Source of the DNA: Nostoc sp. NIES-3756
GTDB lineage: Bacteria; Cyanobacteriota; Cyanobacteriia; Cyanobacteriales; Nostocaceae
Assembly (NCBI RefSeq): GCF_001548375.1
Contig: NZ_AP017295.1
Location: 6,028,001-6,092,000, forward strand
Direction: 5' to 3'
DNA: 64,000 nt
Numbering within the stretch: position 1 is the first letter of the stretch; each line of letters opens with the position of its first letter. Made by a program: the position numbers and the translations under genes. The notes beneath the pieces were generated by a model. That model saw nothing but the letters and a program-made list of their open reading frames with translations. It was not told the DNA's origin and made no database searches. This document shows positions 8,881 through 18,029 of the stretch, one piece after another.

Positions 8881-9837
8881 ATGATTGAGACTAATGTCTC
8901 TCGTCGCCACCACGAAACGTTTCTCCAGGTAATTCAAAGTTATTACCAGCTAACTAAACCCCGGATTATTCCGTTGTTGTTGATTACTACAGCTGGGAGT
9001 ATGTGGATTGCTGCTCAAGGACAAGTAGACCCTGTGCTATTGTTAGTCACTATGGCTGGCGGTACGTTGGCGGCTGCTAGCGCCCAGACGATTAATTGCA
9101 TTTATGACCGGGATATTGATTATGACATGGAACGGACTCGTCATCGTCCTATGCCATCCGGTAAGGTGCAACCTCGTGATGCGCTAATTTTTGCGATCGC
9201 TCTCGCCGTTCTATCCTTTACTCTACTAACAGTATTCGCTAATCTTCTTGCCGCTTTACTCGCATTCTCCGGCATTATTTTCTACGTTTTAGTCTATACC
9301 CATTGGTTAAAACGTCACAGTACACAGAATATTGTCATTGGTGGTGCGGCTGGGGCAATTCCCGCTTTAGTTGGTTGGGCAGCTGTCACAGGTACACTCA
9401 GCTGGAGTGCATGGTTAATCTTTGCCATCGTCTTTTTATGGACACCTCCCCATTTCTGGGCTTTGGCTTTAATGATTCGTGATGATTATGCCAAAGTTGG
9501 CATCCCCATGTTACCTGTCGTTGAAGGTAATCAGGCAACAGTTAAGCAAATCTGGTACTACACACTCATTACAGTCGTAGCTACTCTATTGTTGGTTTAT
9601 CCTCTGCATTCTAGCGGTATTGTTTATGCTGCGATCGCCTTATCTCTAGGGGCAATATTCATCCGTAAATCCTGGCGCTTGCTGCATAATCCAGAGGATC
9701 GCACTACAGCCAGAGAATTGTTTCTCTTCTCCATCTCCTACATGATGCTGTTGTGTTTGGGAATGGTAATTGATAGCCTCCCCCTCACCCATCATTTAGT
9801 TAACGCTGTTATCAGTCAGTTGCATCTAGTTAGTTAA
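8881..9837 (+). CDS. ctaB: Protoheme IX farnesyltransferase (heme O synthase)
   Basis: 318 residues with nine or so hydrophobic spans, a UbiA-superfamily prenyltransferase. It adds a hydroxyethyl-farnesyl chain to protoheme to give heme O, the substrate of CtaA. The first Asp-rich motif is [23 protein letters not shown] (about residues 79-101). The second prenyl-diphosphate/Mg-binding region is [13 protein letters not shown] (about 201-213). The start ATG at 8881 follows the GC-poor end of the ctaA-ctaB spacer. Together with ctaA it forms the heme A biosynthesis unit next to coxBAC. Confidence 0.95.
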   Translation: MIETNVSRRHHETFLQVIQSYYQLTKPRIIPLLLITTAGSMWIAAQGQVDPVLLLVTMAGGTLAAASAQTINCIYDRDIDYDMERTRHRPMPSGKVQPRDALIFAIALAVLSFTLLTVFANLLAALLAFSGIIFYVLVYTHWLKRHSTQNIVIGGAAGAIPALVGWAAVTGTLSWSAWLIFAIVFLWTPPHFWALALMIRDDYAKVGIPMLPVVEGNQATVKQIWYYTLITVVATLLLVYPLHSSGIVYAAIALSLGAIFIRKSWRLLHNPEDRTTARELFLFSISYMMLLCLGMVIDSLPLTHHLVNAVISQLHLVS

Positions 9838-9853
9838 AACATGGATTCTCAAG

Positions 9854-9894
9854 CGATCGCGCTGGTAGTATATTATGGCGCGATCGTATTTTTC
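9854..9894 (+). terminator. Probable terminator after ctaB
   Basis: CGATCGCGC (9854-9862) and GCGCGATCG (9878-9886) form a perfect 9-bp stem followed by TATTTTT, 17 bases after the ctaB stop. The arms contain HIP1-type sequence. Confidence 0.55.
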
Positions 9895-10191
9895 AATATT
9901 AAAAAAACCATATCTGCTACTCAGTATCAGCCAACGTCAATGCAGATGCTAACGTTAAATTTTATGCTTTTTTCCTAAATCTCCCAACGCTGCTGTTGCA
10001 CAGACTCCTTTTCCTTCTTCAAGGTGTTAGGGTCAGTTCGCTCCTATGTCGGGAAATAGAATTATGACGACATTAGAGTTAGAGAAGGAACAAGCCCAAG
10101 GGATGAATGTTTGTGTTCAATAAAATACAGGAGCTTACTATTCAGTCTTTTCCTATGGTTAATAAATTTTAGCTTATGGGAAAAGTTATTT
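9895..10191. other. Intergenic region without a clear gene
   Basis: Lies between the ctaB terminator and the convergent GNAT toxin gene. A 19-codon frame at 10063-10122 (MTTLELEKEQAQGMNVCVQ) resembles the start of a small antitoxin-like protein and may be a gene remnant, but it is too short to support. Confidence 0.4.
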
Positions 10192-10710
10192 TTAGCTTTC
10201 TAATATAGCGCGGATATCTTTTAACATCAGAAATAAATGCAATGGATCTGTTGGGCTAGGTTCAAAATCAAATTGTTGATACCAGTCACGTGCTTTCTCA
10301 TCTTTCGCATGAACCAATAATGCACGAATACCAATCAGATCAGCTGCTTCATTTACGCGAAGTAAGCAGTTTTTTAGTAAGCCTCTCCCTATACCTTTTT
10401 TTTGAAATTCTTTGCTTACTGCTAACCGAGCTAATAAAGCAACAGGTATAGGGTATTTTGGTAAACCTTTATATATACGAGGTGGTGCATTTTCGTGAAT
10501 AACTGATGCTACAGTCAGAGTATAGTAACCAATTACATTATCTTCTAAGCAAGCAATATAGGTTGTCGAACTATCAGATTGCTGATTTTTTAAAGCATAT
10601 TTAATTAAATAATTATTTAAATCAAAATTCCCACAATCAAAGTTTTTAAGATTGTAGGACTTTGATAATTTAACGATATATAAATTGTTAGATGCCACAA
10701 GACTACTCAA
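10192..10710 (-). CDS. GNAT-family acetyltransferase, probable type II toxin (TacT-like)
   Basis: 172 residues. It has the GNAT fold signature: LARLAVSKEFQKKGIGRGLLKNCL (about residues 91-114) contains the V-x-x-x-x-Q-x-x-G-x-G acetyl-CoA pyrophosphate loop. It is followed by IRALLVHAKDEKARDWYQQFDFEPSPTDPLHLFLML, typical of TacT/AtaT-like toxins that acetylate charged tRNAs. The frame starts with TTG at 10710 and overlaps the upstream DUF1778 antitoxin gene by 8 bases; a GTG at 10698 is an alternative start. The order antitoxin then toxin, the overlap and the size match TacAT modules. Which aminoacyl-tRNA it would target is unknown. Confidence 0.85.
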   Translation of the reverse strand: MSSLVASNNLYIVKLSKSYNLKNFDCGNFDLNNYLIKYALKNQQSDSSTTYIACLEDNVIGYYTLTVASVIHENAPPRIYKGLPKYPIPVALLARLAVSKEFQKKGIGRGLLKNCLLRVNEAADLIGIRALLVHAKDEKARDWYQQFDFEPSPTDPLHLFLMLKDIRAILES

Positions 10711-10981
10711 ATACGCTAGGCTCAGTTAACAAACGGCGTAAACGTGGTTTTTCAACACATGGAGCATCAAGAGCATCTTGAAAAGCTTGCCATTGCTCAT
10801 CTTTCAATGCAAAAAGCTTTCGATTCGTTAAAGTCTCTTGTGCAGCTTGCAAACCATGTTCAAGTAAAAATTCACTAACATTTTTATGACTTGCTGCTGC
10901 TGCTTGCTGTAAAAGCTTTTTAACGCTAGAGCTAGTACGGATATCAATCCGTTCAGTCCTAGATTCAGTTAAGTGACTCAT
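10703..10981 (-). CDS. DUF1778 (TacA-like) antitoxin
   Basis: 92 residues. The N-terminal part ERIDIRTSSSVKKLLQQAAAASHKNVSEFLLEHGLQAAQE is a ribbon-helix-helix DNA-binding domain of the DUF1778/TacA family. The C-terminal tail LDAPCVEKPRLRRLLTEPSVFE is the flexible part that wraps the GNAT toxin, and its P-x-L-x-x-L-L element is typical. The ATG at 10981 is the first gene of the pair, and the toxin frame begins before this one ends. The antitoxin-toxin complex would normally bind its own promoter in 10982-11100. Confidence 0.87.
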   Translation of the reverse strand: MSHLTESRTERIDIRTSSSVKKLLQQAAAASHKNVSEFLLEHGLQAAQETLTNRKLFALKDEQWQAFQDALDAPCVEKPRLRRLLTEPSVFE

Positions 10982-11286
10982 ATGTTTTAGTTAGACTTTC
11001 TCTCTACACCTAAATTAACATACACACATTGTCCTGACAATCAGTAAGCATAAACTTATTAAAAAGAAAAAATTTACAAAGGCTGACTCCCAAAATCCTG
11101 AAAATCTCAATGATAGCCACGAACTCTCAAGAAGGTTATGCTGTTGCTTCTCTCTCAACCCTTTATAAATTCAGGTTTTAGGCTGGGTGTGACAATTCGT
11201 TGCTTATTAGTTATTTCTTACTTCTGCTCAACTGGCAAACCTTCCCTTCTGAGCAATAACCTTAAACAAAGTATAAGCTTCCTACC
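10982..11286. promoter_or_regulatory. Upstream region of the TacAT-like pair
   Basis: About 300 bases between the antitoxin start and the end of the CPBP gene. It should contain the promoter/operator of the toxin-antitoxin pair. I see no gene in it; an open frame at 11138 has no family features. Confidence 0.4.
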
Positions 11287-12153
11287 TCATAAGACAGAAA
11301 ATAACCAGAGTATTAAGCTAGTTCCCAAAACACAGATAATTCCTGTAACCCCAGCCAGGGGTTTTTGATTTTTCCCCGTCCACCATTCGGAGACTTTACC
11401 AGTGTAAGTCACTAATTGGGCTGTATCTATAGTAGCGATCGCCCATACTAAAGCCGAATGTAATCCCCAGGCTATACCTAAATTACCGCGATTGCTTATC
11501 CTCGCCAACACTAGCATCATTCCTAGTAACCATAATCCCGGTAGTTGGGGTAAAGTTTCTCGTTGCTCCCAAACTAAATGTAAAACAGCAAAAATCAAGC
11601 TAGAAATTATCGCTGCTGTACATACCGGATAGCCTCTTTCCAATTCCGTCAACAAGAACCCACGAAAAACTAATTCTTCTATTCCTCCTACCAACAACGC
11701 TATCAATAAGATAGGTAACGAGATAGATACTAATTGCTTGATATTGAAATCTTTAAAATAACACCAGCCTAACCACAATTGGCAGGTAAATAAAATAGCT
11801 ATACTTACTATTCCCAAACCAAAACCAAACCCTAAAGAACTCAAAAAGGCAAAATTACTTACGAAGCCGTAATTTGCAAAAGAGCTATTAGTTAACCAAA
11901 TCACTCCCCAAAGTACCAGAGGCGCTAATAAGTATAGAGACACCATCAATGGTAATTTCTGCTCTGGTTGTAACGGTTTTATGGGTTGCCAATTGAGTAA
12001 TTTTAACGTTACTGCGGCAATGGGCAACCAGCACCCTAACCAGCTAACAAAAAACGCCATCACAACAACTATTGCTGAAGCATCTTTCATAAATGCCAGC
12101 AGATTGTTGATGGATGGCGTAGCGAAGTTTGTCAAATTTAACACAAAAATCAC
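11287..12153 (-). CDS. CPBP-family intramembrane metalloprotease
   Basis: 288 residues, about eight membrane spans. The CPBP (Rce1/CAAX protease and bacteriocin-processing) motifs are present: EELVFRG with Glu159, Glu160 and Arg164, then SSLIFAVLHLVWE with the His near 193 and a third polar region GNLGIAWGLHSALVW. These residues form the intramembrane zinc/active site. The frame begins with GTG at 12153; the ATG at 12090 (MKDASAIVVVMAFF) is an alternative. Cyanobacteria have many paralogues and the substrate is unknown. Neighbours (toxin-antitoxin pair, cyAbrB regulator) do not suggest a pathway. Confidence 0.87.
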   Translation of the reverse strand: MIFVLNLTNFATPSINNLLAFMKDASAIVVVMAFFVSWLGCWLPIAAVTLKLLNWQPIKPLQPEQKLPLMVSLYLLAPLVLWGVIWLTNSSFANYGFVSNFAFLSSLGFGFGLGIVSIAILFTCQLWLGWCYFKDFNIKQLVSISLPILLIALLVGGIEELVFRGFLLTELERGYPVCTAAIISSLIFAVLHLVWEQRETLPQLPGLWLLGMMLVLARISNRGNLGIAWGLHSALVWAIATIDTAQLVTYTGKVSEWWTGKNQKPLAGVTGIICVLGTSLILWLFSVL

Positions 12154-12456
12154 GACAGACTACTTGCAGAATAAATTTTTGGCTTATAAACTAAGCCTCT
12201 ACTAAGAGTAGCTACTTCTGCAAGGATTTAATCGTATTTTGGCGATCGCTATGATTAATTAATTAGGGATAAGGTCAAATACATAACTTTAAGTTATCCC
12301 TAACTTATGGAATTTAGACCAATTTTCCAAAATTCACAACAAAGCTAAATTCAGAAGACCTAGATACTTCTAGTTTTCTTAATTTTTATGCAGAAAGTTG
12401 CATAGAGGGGGTTCACCCCGCCCGGCAAACTTTTTAAGACGAATTTTGAATTGGTC
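12154..12456. other. Intergenic region; possible calA terminator
   Basis: Between the regulator gene and the CPBP gene, both on the minus strand. A short GGGG-TTCA-CCCC hairpin near 12407-12420 lies about 40 bases beyond the calA stop and could end its transcript. No gene seen. Confidence 0.4.
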
Positions 12457-12894
12457 TTACTCCTCCTCGTCTTCTAAATCCTCATCAGAGTCATCAATAT
12501 CTAAATCTGGAGAAAGCTTTTTATCGCTTTCACCGAGTTGAATTAAGTGAATGTGCTTGTATCCCAATCTGATTTCAAATTCATCACCGGGTTTTAGTCC
12601 CATTGCTTTGGTGTAAGTAGCACCAATAACAATTTGACCGTTTTGATGCACGCTAACACGATATGTCGGTTCACGACCACGACCATCTTTTGGTGCTTCT
12701 GGACTCAGAGGAATACCTCTAGCAGATAGCAAAGCATCATAAAAATCTGTGAGATTAACCCGGACTTGGTTGTTTTTAGTAACGGTATAGTAACCGCACT
12801 GTTTGGCTCTTTCTCTTCGTGGTAAATTAGAAAGTTCTTTTACCTTAGCTAGTAGTGCTTTTCCAGTTAAAGGGGCGGTTGCAGTTTCAGTCAT
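12457..12894 (-). CDS. calA: Cyanobacterial AbrB-family transcription regulator (cyAbrB, CalA-like)
   Basis: 145 residues from the ATG at 12894; a TTG at 12903 would add three residues. The N-terminal half (GKALLAKVKELSNLPRRERAKQCGYYT) is the conserved cyanobacteria-specific region. The AbrB-type swapped-hairpin DNA-binding segment lies in the second half (YRVSVHQNGQIVIGATYTKAMGLKPGDEFEIRLG, about residues 80-113). The tail is strongly acidic (DLDIDDSDEDLEDEEE). cyAbrB proteins are global regulators of carbon/nitrogen and redox genes. In Nostoc the CalA paralogue binds promoters such as hupSL and sodB (established for that strain, inferred here). A conserved neighbour of cox genes in this group. 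Confidence 0.85.
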   Translation of the reverse strand: MTETATAPLTGKALLAKVKELSNLPRRERAKQCGYYTVTKNNQVRVNLTDFYDALLSARGIPLSPEAPKDGRGREPTYRVSVHQNGQIVIGATYTKAMGLKPGDEFEIRLGYKHIHLIQLGESDKKLSPDLDIDDSDEDLEDEEE

Positions 12895-13373
12895 TACGCT
12901 CAAATTTTCCTTACTCTCTCCAAACTGATAAATTATGTCGTCCCATGCCAGTATTCAACTTTTTAGCATCTGCTAAAAGCTACTGGGGACATTAAATGTC
13001 AAGGGTGAATTTTGCTGACATTAGCCTCAAATGCCTCTATTGTGTTTAATCACAACACCCTATGAGGTCATAAGTTTCAGAGGCGCTAATTCCAGTGATT
13101 TTGCGGCACTTTTAACCATAATTCGCCATTGGAAATGCAATTTTTTTCTCGTTTGGCACTACTGTAGTGGTGTAACTTTGCACCACTTTAACAAATTGTG
13201 TAGGTTCTACTACAAACTAGTCTTAGACCAAAGAAATTGCATGTTTTCCACTTTTGATGCTTGCCTTTGATGCTTTTGAGTTATCAGGTTTTACCTAAAT
13301 TTACTCTTGGGCTTTAGACAGCATGGTCTTTGAATATGGTCTGGACATACACCCTTTTTTGCTGTGTCCTGCC

Positions 13374-13471
13374 TATAGAGACAAGAAGTTTCATGTCTCT
13401 ATGTTACGAAGAAACCGAGCAGTAGTACCAGCAGTTATACAGCTGTTGATTCTGGTTTTGTTACTTCGTAA
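13374..13471. other. Structured element, candidate small RNA
   Basis: Two consecutive stem-loops: ATAGAGACA (13375-13383) with TGTCTCTAT (13394-13402), then TTACGAAG plus AAACC (13404-13416) with GGTTT and CTTCGTAA (13454-13471), the latter enclosing further short pairings around CAGCTG. The strand cannot be fixed because both stems are symmetric. Confidence 0.4.
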
Positions 13472-13988
13472 TTTTATATTAAATACTAGCATGGACTAAT
13501 AATAGCAAAATAGTTGTTTATTTTTAAATATAACTTGCAAATAAATTTTCAGTTAAACCCCATGTCCATGAAAATAAAAAGCAAAGACGATTTTATTTAG
13601 GGTTTATGAGCTAGAGTGATGATTACACTATGGCTTTTATAAAAATTAATCTAAATTAAGATGAGTAGTTTTGACGAGTGAGTTATATCGTGAGATTCTC
13701 TCGGTTGAGAAAAAACAAAAATCCAGGAGTATGAAAAGCCTAGTATATTCTCCCCTAGCAAAAACTCTTGTGTTTTCTGTACGTCTGTCTGTGGGAAGAA
13801 GAAATCGTTGTATATCCATCTAGCACTTTCTTGCCAGCACTAGATGTTTATTATCAGCTTTAACGCTTCTACATAATAAAATGACATTTTAGTGATTGAG
13901 ATGAAAGTGGGGGTAGGCTAAGGGGAAAAGAAATTTTTTTACTTTGAGGTCACAGCTAATGTGGAAAAGAGGCTATACATTAGGCAAA

Positions 13989-14004
13989 AAGGATAATTAT
14001 CCTT
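13989..14004. promoter_or_regulatory. Perfect 16-bp palindrome upstream of sdhB
   Basis: AAGGATAATTATCCTT is an exact palindrome about 545 bases before sdhB. It has the shape of a dimeric repressor operator; the protein is unknown. Confidence 0.35.
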
Positions 14005-14548
14005 AGTTGTGTCAGAAGTTCATGAATGGCTGAGTAGAAAGTGTGGATATTAGCTGCTAGCGCTGATTACAAAGTCTATAAGTAAATAAAGCAGAATAAA
14101 AACCCATTATCATATACCACTTCATAATGGCTATATTCAGTTAAGATTTTTTTGCTCACCGCTTTTGTAGATATTGACATCAAGATTTATCAAGAATCAT
14201 TAAAGTGTTGATCTGGGATCTTATTTCTACAAAGCCGATGAAGCTTGAGGTAGTATGCAGTGAAACTCATCAAGCGCGCGTGTCCAATCAGCAAATTTAA
14301 TTAGAAGCATAGAATTAACTTTTTTTGCATTCAGATAGAGAAAATCCCCAAAATATCATCTACCGTACTGCTGCAATTAAAATTTTAATGGTTATGCTGG
14401 AACTAGAATCAGTCACTCTTTGACCAACGGCTGTTAAGACTAGGCTAGGAATTAAGAGTAACAAGAGTATAGCTCAACTTTTGCAACTGCCAACCTTGGC
14501 TTAAATTTTCCAGGTTGGTGAGATAATTTTTAGATTTTGGTTGGTGAA

Positions 14549-15541
14549 ATGGAAGTTCTATTTAAAATCATTCGACAAAAACAAAACTCTGCGCCCGTTG
14601 TGCAAACTTATGTGGTAGAGACAGAACCAGGGAATACAATTTTAGATTGTCTCAATCGCATTAAATGGGAGCAAGATGGCACTTTGGCATTTCGTAAAAA
14701 TTGCCGTAATACCATTTGTGGTAGCTGTGCTATGCGAATTAATGGTCGTTCGGCTTTAGCTTGTAAAGAAAATGTTGGTAGTGAACTGGCAAGATTAGCA
14801 AAAATATCATCTTCAGCAAATAATATTCCTGAAATTACGATCTCGCCTTTAGGCAATATGCCAGTAATTAAAGATTTAGTCGTAGATATGAATAGTTTCT
14901 GGAATAATTTAGAAGCTGTTGCACCTTATGTAAGTACAGCAGCGCGTCAAGTACCAGAACGCGAATTTCTACAAACACCAGCCGAGCGATCGCGCCTCGA
15001 TCAAACTGGTAATTGTATTATGTGCGGTGCTTGCTACTCAGAATGTAACGCCCGTGAAGTTAACCCCGATTTCGTCGGCCCCCACGCCTTAGCCAAAGCC
15101 TACCGCATGGTTGCAGACTCCCGCGACACCGACACCGCCCAACGCTTAGAAAACTACAACGACGATACTAAAGGCGTTTGGGGCTGTACCCGTTGCTTAT
15201 ACTGTGATTCAGTTTGCCCAATGGAAGTAGCCCCATTAGAGCAAATCACCAAAATCAAACAAGAAATACTCGACCAAAAACAAGCCAGTGACAGCCGCTC
15301 AATTCGTCACCGCAAAGTATTAGTAGAGTTAGTCAAAGAAGGCGGTTGGATTGACGAACGCCAATTTGGCTTACAAGTAGTCGGTAACTATTTCAAAGAC
15401 CTCAGAGGCTTACTCGGTATCGCCCCGCTAGGTTTGCGAATGATAGCCAGAGGTAAATTCCCCCTATCATTTGAACCATCCGAAGGCGTAGCCGAAGTGC
15501 GATCGCTCATTGAATCGATCCAAAAAGTGAGTAGAAAGTAG
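14549..15541 (+). CDS. sdhB: Succinate dehydrogenase / fumarate reductase iron-sulfur subunit
   Basis: 330 residues from the ATG at 14549 (a TTG at 14537 is the longer option). Three iron-sulfur clusters are readable: a [2Fe-2S] site in CRNTICGSCAMRING with a downstream Cys, a [4Fe-4S] site in CIMCGACYSEC, and a [3Fe-4S]/[4Fe-4S] site in CTRCLYCDSVCP. It transfers electrons from the flavoprotein subunit toward plastoquinone in the thylakoid or cytoplasmic membrane. No sdhA lies beside it, which fits the scattered sdh genes of cyanobacteria. At 330 residues it is longer than enterobacterial SdhB, with the extra length in the C-terminal region. Confidence 0.93.
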   Translation: MEVLFKIIRQKQNSAPVVQTYVVETEPGNTILDCLNRIKWEQDGTLAFRKNCRNTICGSCAMRINGRSALACKENVGSELARLAKISSSANNIPEITISPLGNMPVIKDLVVDMNSFWNNLEAVAPYVSTAARQVPEREFLQTPAERSRLDQTGNCIMCGACYSECNAREVNPDFVGPHALAKAYRMVADSRDTDTAQRLENYNDDTKGVWGCTRCLYCDSVCPMEVAPLEQITKIKQEILDQKQASDSRSIRHRKVLVELVKEGGWIDERQFGLQVVGNYFKDLRGLLGIAPLGLRMIARGKFPLSFEPSEGVAEVRSLIESIQKVSRK

Positions 15542-15648
15542 AAAGTGCTGAGTGGGGAGTAGAAAGTACTGAATCAGAATTTCTGCTCCTATTACTCTGC
15601 TTTTAGCTCTCCCTCATCTTCCCCCACTTCCCCATCTCTCACTCCCCC

Positions 15649-16170
15649 TCACCTTGGATCTTGCGGCACATTCACAGGTTGCCCAGAGCGGTTATAAATT
15701 AAAATGTCCCACTGTCCGTTATTGCTAGACTCAAAAGCAATTGCCGTCCCATCAGTGCTAATAGTGGGGTTTCGGACTTCTGCTTGTAGATTATTTGTTA
15801 AATTTCGTGATTGTCGTGTTTCTCGGTCATAAAGAAAAATAGCCGATCGCCCTTGACGACTAGCAGCAAAAACCACATAACGCCCATCCTGGGAAACGCT
15901 TGCATGAGAGGCGATGGTATCTAAAGCATTTAATCCAGGTAAATCAACTAAATTCTGCGTCAGAGTATCGAACAGATAAACATCCTGACTACCCCGGCGA
16001 TCGCTAGTGAATACAATATACCTTCCCGAAATCTGGGGATTCTGTTCCGAAGCCAGACTATTAAGGCTCCTCCCCCCCGGATCAAAAGGATAACTCACCA
16101 ACCGAGGGTAGCCAAAACAGCCAGTTAAACCCAAACAAACGATCATAGGTATAAAAATACGTTTAGTCAT
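15649..16170 (-). CDS. TolB-like beta-propeller lipoprotein (short)
   Basis: 173 residues. The N-terminus MTKRIFIPMIVCLGLTGC is a lipoprotein signal ending in lipobox L-T-G-C with Cys18. Then come three PD40/TolB-type blades, each with the S-x-D-G-R-Y-I-V-F-x-S pattern: PQISGRYIVFTSDRRG, ASVSQDGRYVVFAASRQG and PTISTDGTAIAFESSNNG. Three blades alone cannot close a propeller, so it probably oligomerises or acts as a partial propeller. A clear paralogue lies at 18030-18587. Between them is an ExbB-ExbD pair, so the four genes look like a reduced Tol-type system. Its exact partner is unknown. Confidence 0.78.
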   Translation of the reverse strand: MTKRIFIPMIVCLGLTGCFGYPRLVSYPFDPGGRSLNSLASEQNPQISGRYIVFTSDRRGSQDVYLFDTLTQNLVDLPGLNALDTIASHASVSQDGRYVVFAASRQGRSAIFLYDRETRQSRNLTNNLQAEVRNPTISTDGTAIAFESSNNGQWDILIYNRSGQPVNVPQDPR

Positions 16171-16968
16171 TAGTCACTAATTGAATAGCAATAAATAAAG
16201 ATAAACCTATGCCATATCTGAGCTTTGGGTGTGAGTGAGTGGGTGTAGAAAAGTCAAAAATAGTAGAAACAGGTGTGAACATTAATAAACTTCTTACTCC
16301 CTGTGGGACGCTACGCTGACAGTACATCTTTATTATCTACACTCAAAAGCATCATAGATAATAGATTTTTCCTCATTTTAGTGCCGTTTATAGCAGGGGA
16401 TAGGTTTAAAAACTCCTTGCCATAAAGTTTTTATGATTAATCTACGTCCTAACCTATGTGGCTCCTGCCATAGCACAAGGTATTTAAACAAACAAATACT
16501 GAAAATTTTATCATGTATTTAATGAGAATAATTATTGATTTAACTTACACTAATCTTGAAAATTAATTACTCATTGCCTAATAACTTCTCAATGCTAATA
16601 ACAGAATATAGTAGCACTTAAAACATGCTTACCAAGTAATATCTTGTATCATTTAGTATAATATTTATTAAGTATAAAAGCTTGCAAAACGCATTTAAAA
16701 CTTTGTAAATTATTGATTTTAATATTGATGGCTATTATTGACTGAGTTTTTGGGGTAGATATAGCTAAAAAACATTTTTTACTAAGAGTATACTTTACAC
16801 CAATCTATATTTTGGCATCAAAAAATACCGATTAGAGAAAAATTAACTCTACCTCAAATTTAAAGTATGTGTAGGTAGCTTATAAGAAATAGTTGATAAT
16901 TTATATCAACTGTGTGGTATTAATTTAATAATTGCTCTTTAGTAATTCGAGAGATTTAGAGGGGTTAA
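16171..16968. other. AT-rich intergenic region upstream of exbB
   Basis: About 800 bases between divergent genes, very AT-rich from 16490 on. It holds a dispersed repeat fragment (TGTGGGACGCTACGCTGACAG, 16303-16323, one more base than the usual core). I see no gene. It must contain the promoters of the lipoprotein and of exbB. Confidence 0.45.
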
Positions 16969-17637
16969 ATGCAACTAAGTGGAATACGTGAATTGTTTGA
17001 AGCAGGCGGCATTGTCATGTGGCCTCTGCTCATGTGTTCAATTTTGTCAGTAGCGTTAGCTGCCGAGCGGACAATATTTTGGTTGAAAATCTATAAACGT
17101 CAACAGCGTCTAGCACGAGATATTTTAAATTTATACAGTTTAAATAACGTAGTTGGTGCTATAGAGAAACTGCGAAAAAATATTGATTTACCTATAGCCC
17201 GCGTTTTCCTTTTTACTTTAGAACTTGAGAACCCAACTCCAGACGAGTTTCGTTTAGCGTTGGAAACTGAAGCCAAAGCAGAGCTACCGTTATTGAGGCG
17301 TTTTAATCATATTTTCGACACAATTGTTGGACTTGCGCCTTTACTTGGTCTTCAAGGAACAATATTTGGATTGATTAGAACTTTTGCATCTATAAATATT
17401 GGAAATCTTGCTGCTACCAATAAAGCAGGTTTAACAGCAGGTATTAGTGAAGATTTAATAGCTACCTCATTCGGATTATTAGTAGGTATTACGACACTGA
17501 CATTTGCTAGTATTTTTCGAGGATTATACCAGAGTGAAACGGATCGTATTGAGGAGTATGGCGGACACTTAGAACTACTCTACCGTCGGCGTGTTCAATT
17601 AACAGAAAAAGATTATGAAATTACCAAAAGAGCCTAA
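16969..17637 (+). CDS. exbB: MotA/TolQ/ExbB proton channel family protein
   Basis: 222 residues, three membrane segments: about 15-34, 118-150 and 160-185, with a cytoplasmic loop between the first two. The TolQ/ExbB signature is LLRRFNHIFDTIVGLAPLLGLQGTIFGLIRTF followed by ISEDLIATSFGLLVGITTLTFASIF. With ExbD it forms the proton-driven energiser that powers TonB-dependent uptake or Tol-type envelope work. The start is ATG at 16969 with GAGGGG just upstream (RBS AGAGGGG about 6 bases away). It overlaps exbD by 23 bases. No tonB is nearby; flanking TolB-like lipoproteins suggest a Tol-like role. Confidence 0.9.
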   Translation: MQLSGIRELFEAGGIVMWPLLMCSILSVALAAERTIFWLKIYKRQQRLARDILNLYSLNNVVGAIEKLRKNIDLPIARVFLFTLELENPTPDEFRLALETEAKAELPLLRRFNHIFDTIVGLAPLLGLQGTIFGLIRTFASINIGNLAATNKAGLTAGISEDLIATSFGLLVGITTLTFASIFRGLYQSETDRIEEYGGHLELLYRRRVQLTEKDYEITKRA

Positions 17638-18019
17638 CATTCCTGGACAAATTAATATTGTTCCATTAATTGATGTAGTTTTCACGCTTTTGACATTTTT
17701 TATTCTCTCAAGTTTATTTTTAACCAATGCTGAAGGTTTACCAGTAAATTTACCTAAAGCAAATACTGGACAACAATCAAAAAGCCCAGAGAAAATAACG
17801 GTAACAATTAGTTCAGAAGGACAAGTAAGTGTGAATCGCCAACCAACAACTTTTGATAATTTGACCGAAGAAATACGTAGTTTAGTTGGCAATCAGCAGG
17901 ATGTATTAGTAGTAATTAATGCTGATGAAAAAGCAAATATGGGGCTGGCTGTAACTGTAATGGATAAAGTGCGAAACATTCCTGGTACAAAGCTGGCGAT
18001 CGCAACTCAAAAACCTTGA
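17615..18019 (+). CDS. exbD: ExbD/TolR family protein
   Basis: 134 residues: a short cytoplasmic start, one membrane helix (about residues 17-37) and a periplasmic domain. The proton-carrying Asp is in VPLIDVVFTLLTFFILSSLF (Asp20). The periplasmic part includes ITVTISSEGQVSVNRQ and VLVVINADEKANMGLAVTVMDKVRNIPGTKLAIATQ, typical for ExbD/TolR. It overlaps the end of exbB by 23 bases, so translation is probably coupled. It converges with the second TolB-like lipoprotein gene, only 10 bases from that gene's stop. Confidence 0.9.
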   Translation: MKLPKEPNIPGQINIVPLIDVVFTLLTFFILSSLFLTNAEGLPVNLPKANTGQQSKSPEKITVTISSEGQVSVNRQPTTFDNLTEEIRSLVGNQQDVLVVINADEKANMGLAVTVMDKVRNIPGTKLAIATQKP

Positions 18020-18029
18020 ATACTCCTAC

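Larger units (their letters stand above)
12895..14548. other. Long non-coding region upstream of calA and sdhB
   Basis: About 1.65 kb between divergently oriented calA and sdhB without a convincing gene. A 79-codon frame at 13031 has no protein-like character. It contains a strongly structured element (13374-13471) and a perfect 16-bp palindrome AAGGATAATTATCCTT (13989-14004). Promoters for both flanking genes must be here. Its length suggests long leaders, undetected small RNA genes or decayed genes. Confidence 0.55.

Noticed and set aside
9063..9099. A possible rRNA or tRNA fragment was considered because of local GC-rich pairing in ctaB.
   Set aside because: It lies in a well-conserved coding frame and has no tRNA arms.
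13031..13270. 79-codon frame in the calA-sdhB gap.
   Set aside because: Composition (many Cys, Phe, Leu, no domain) is not protein-like, there is no ribosome-binding site, and it is isolated in AT-rich sequence.
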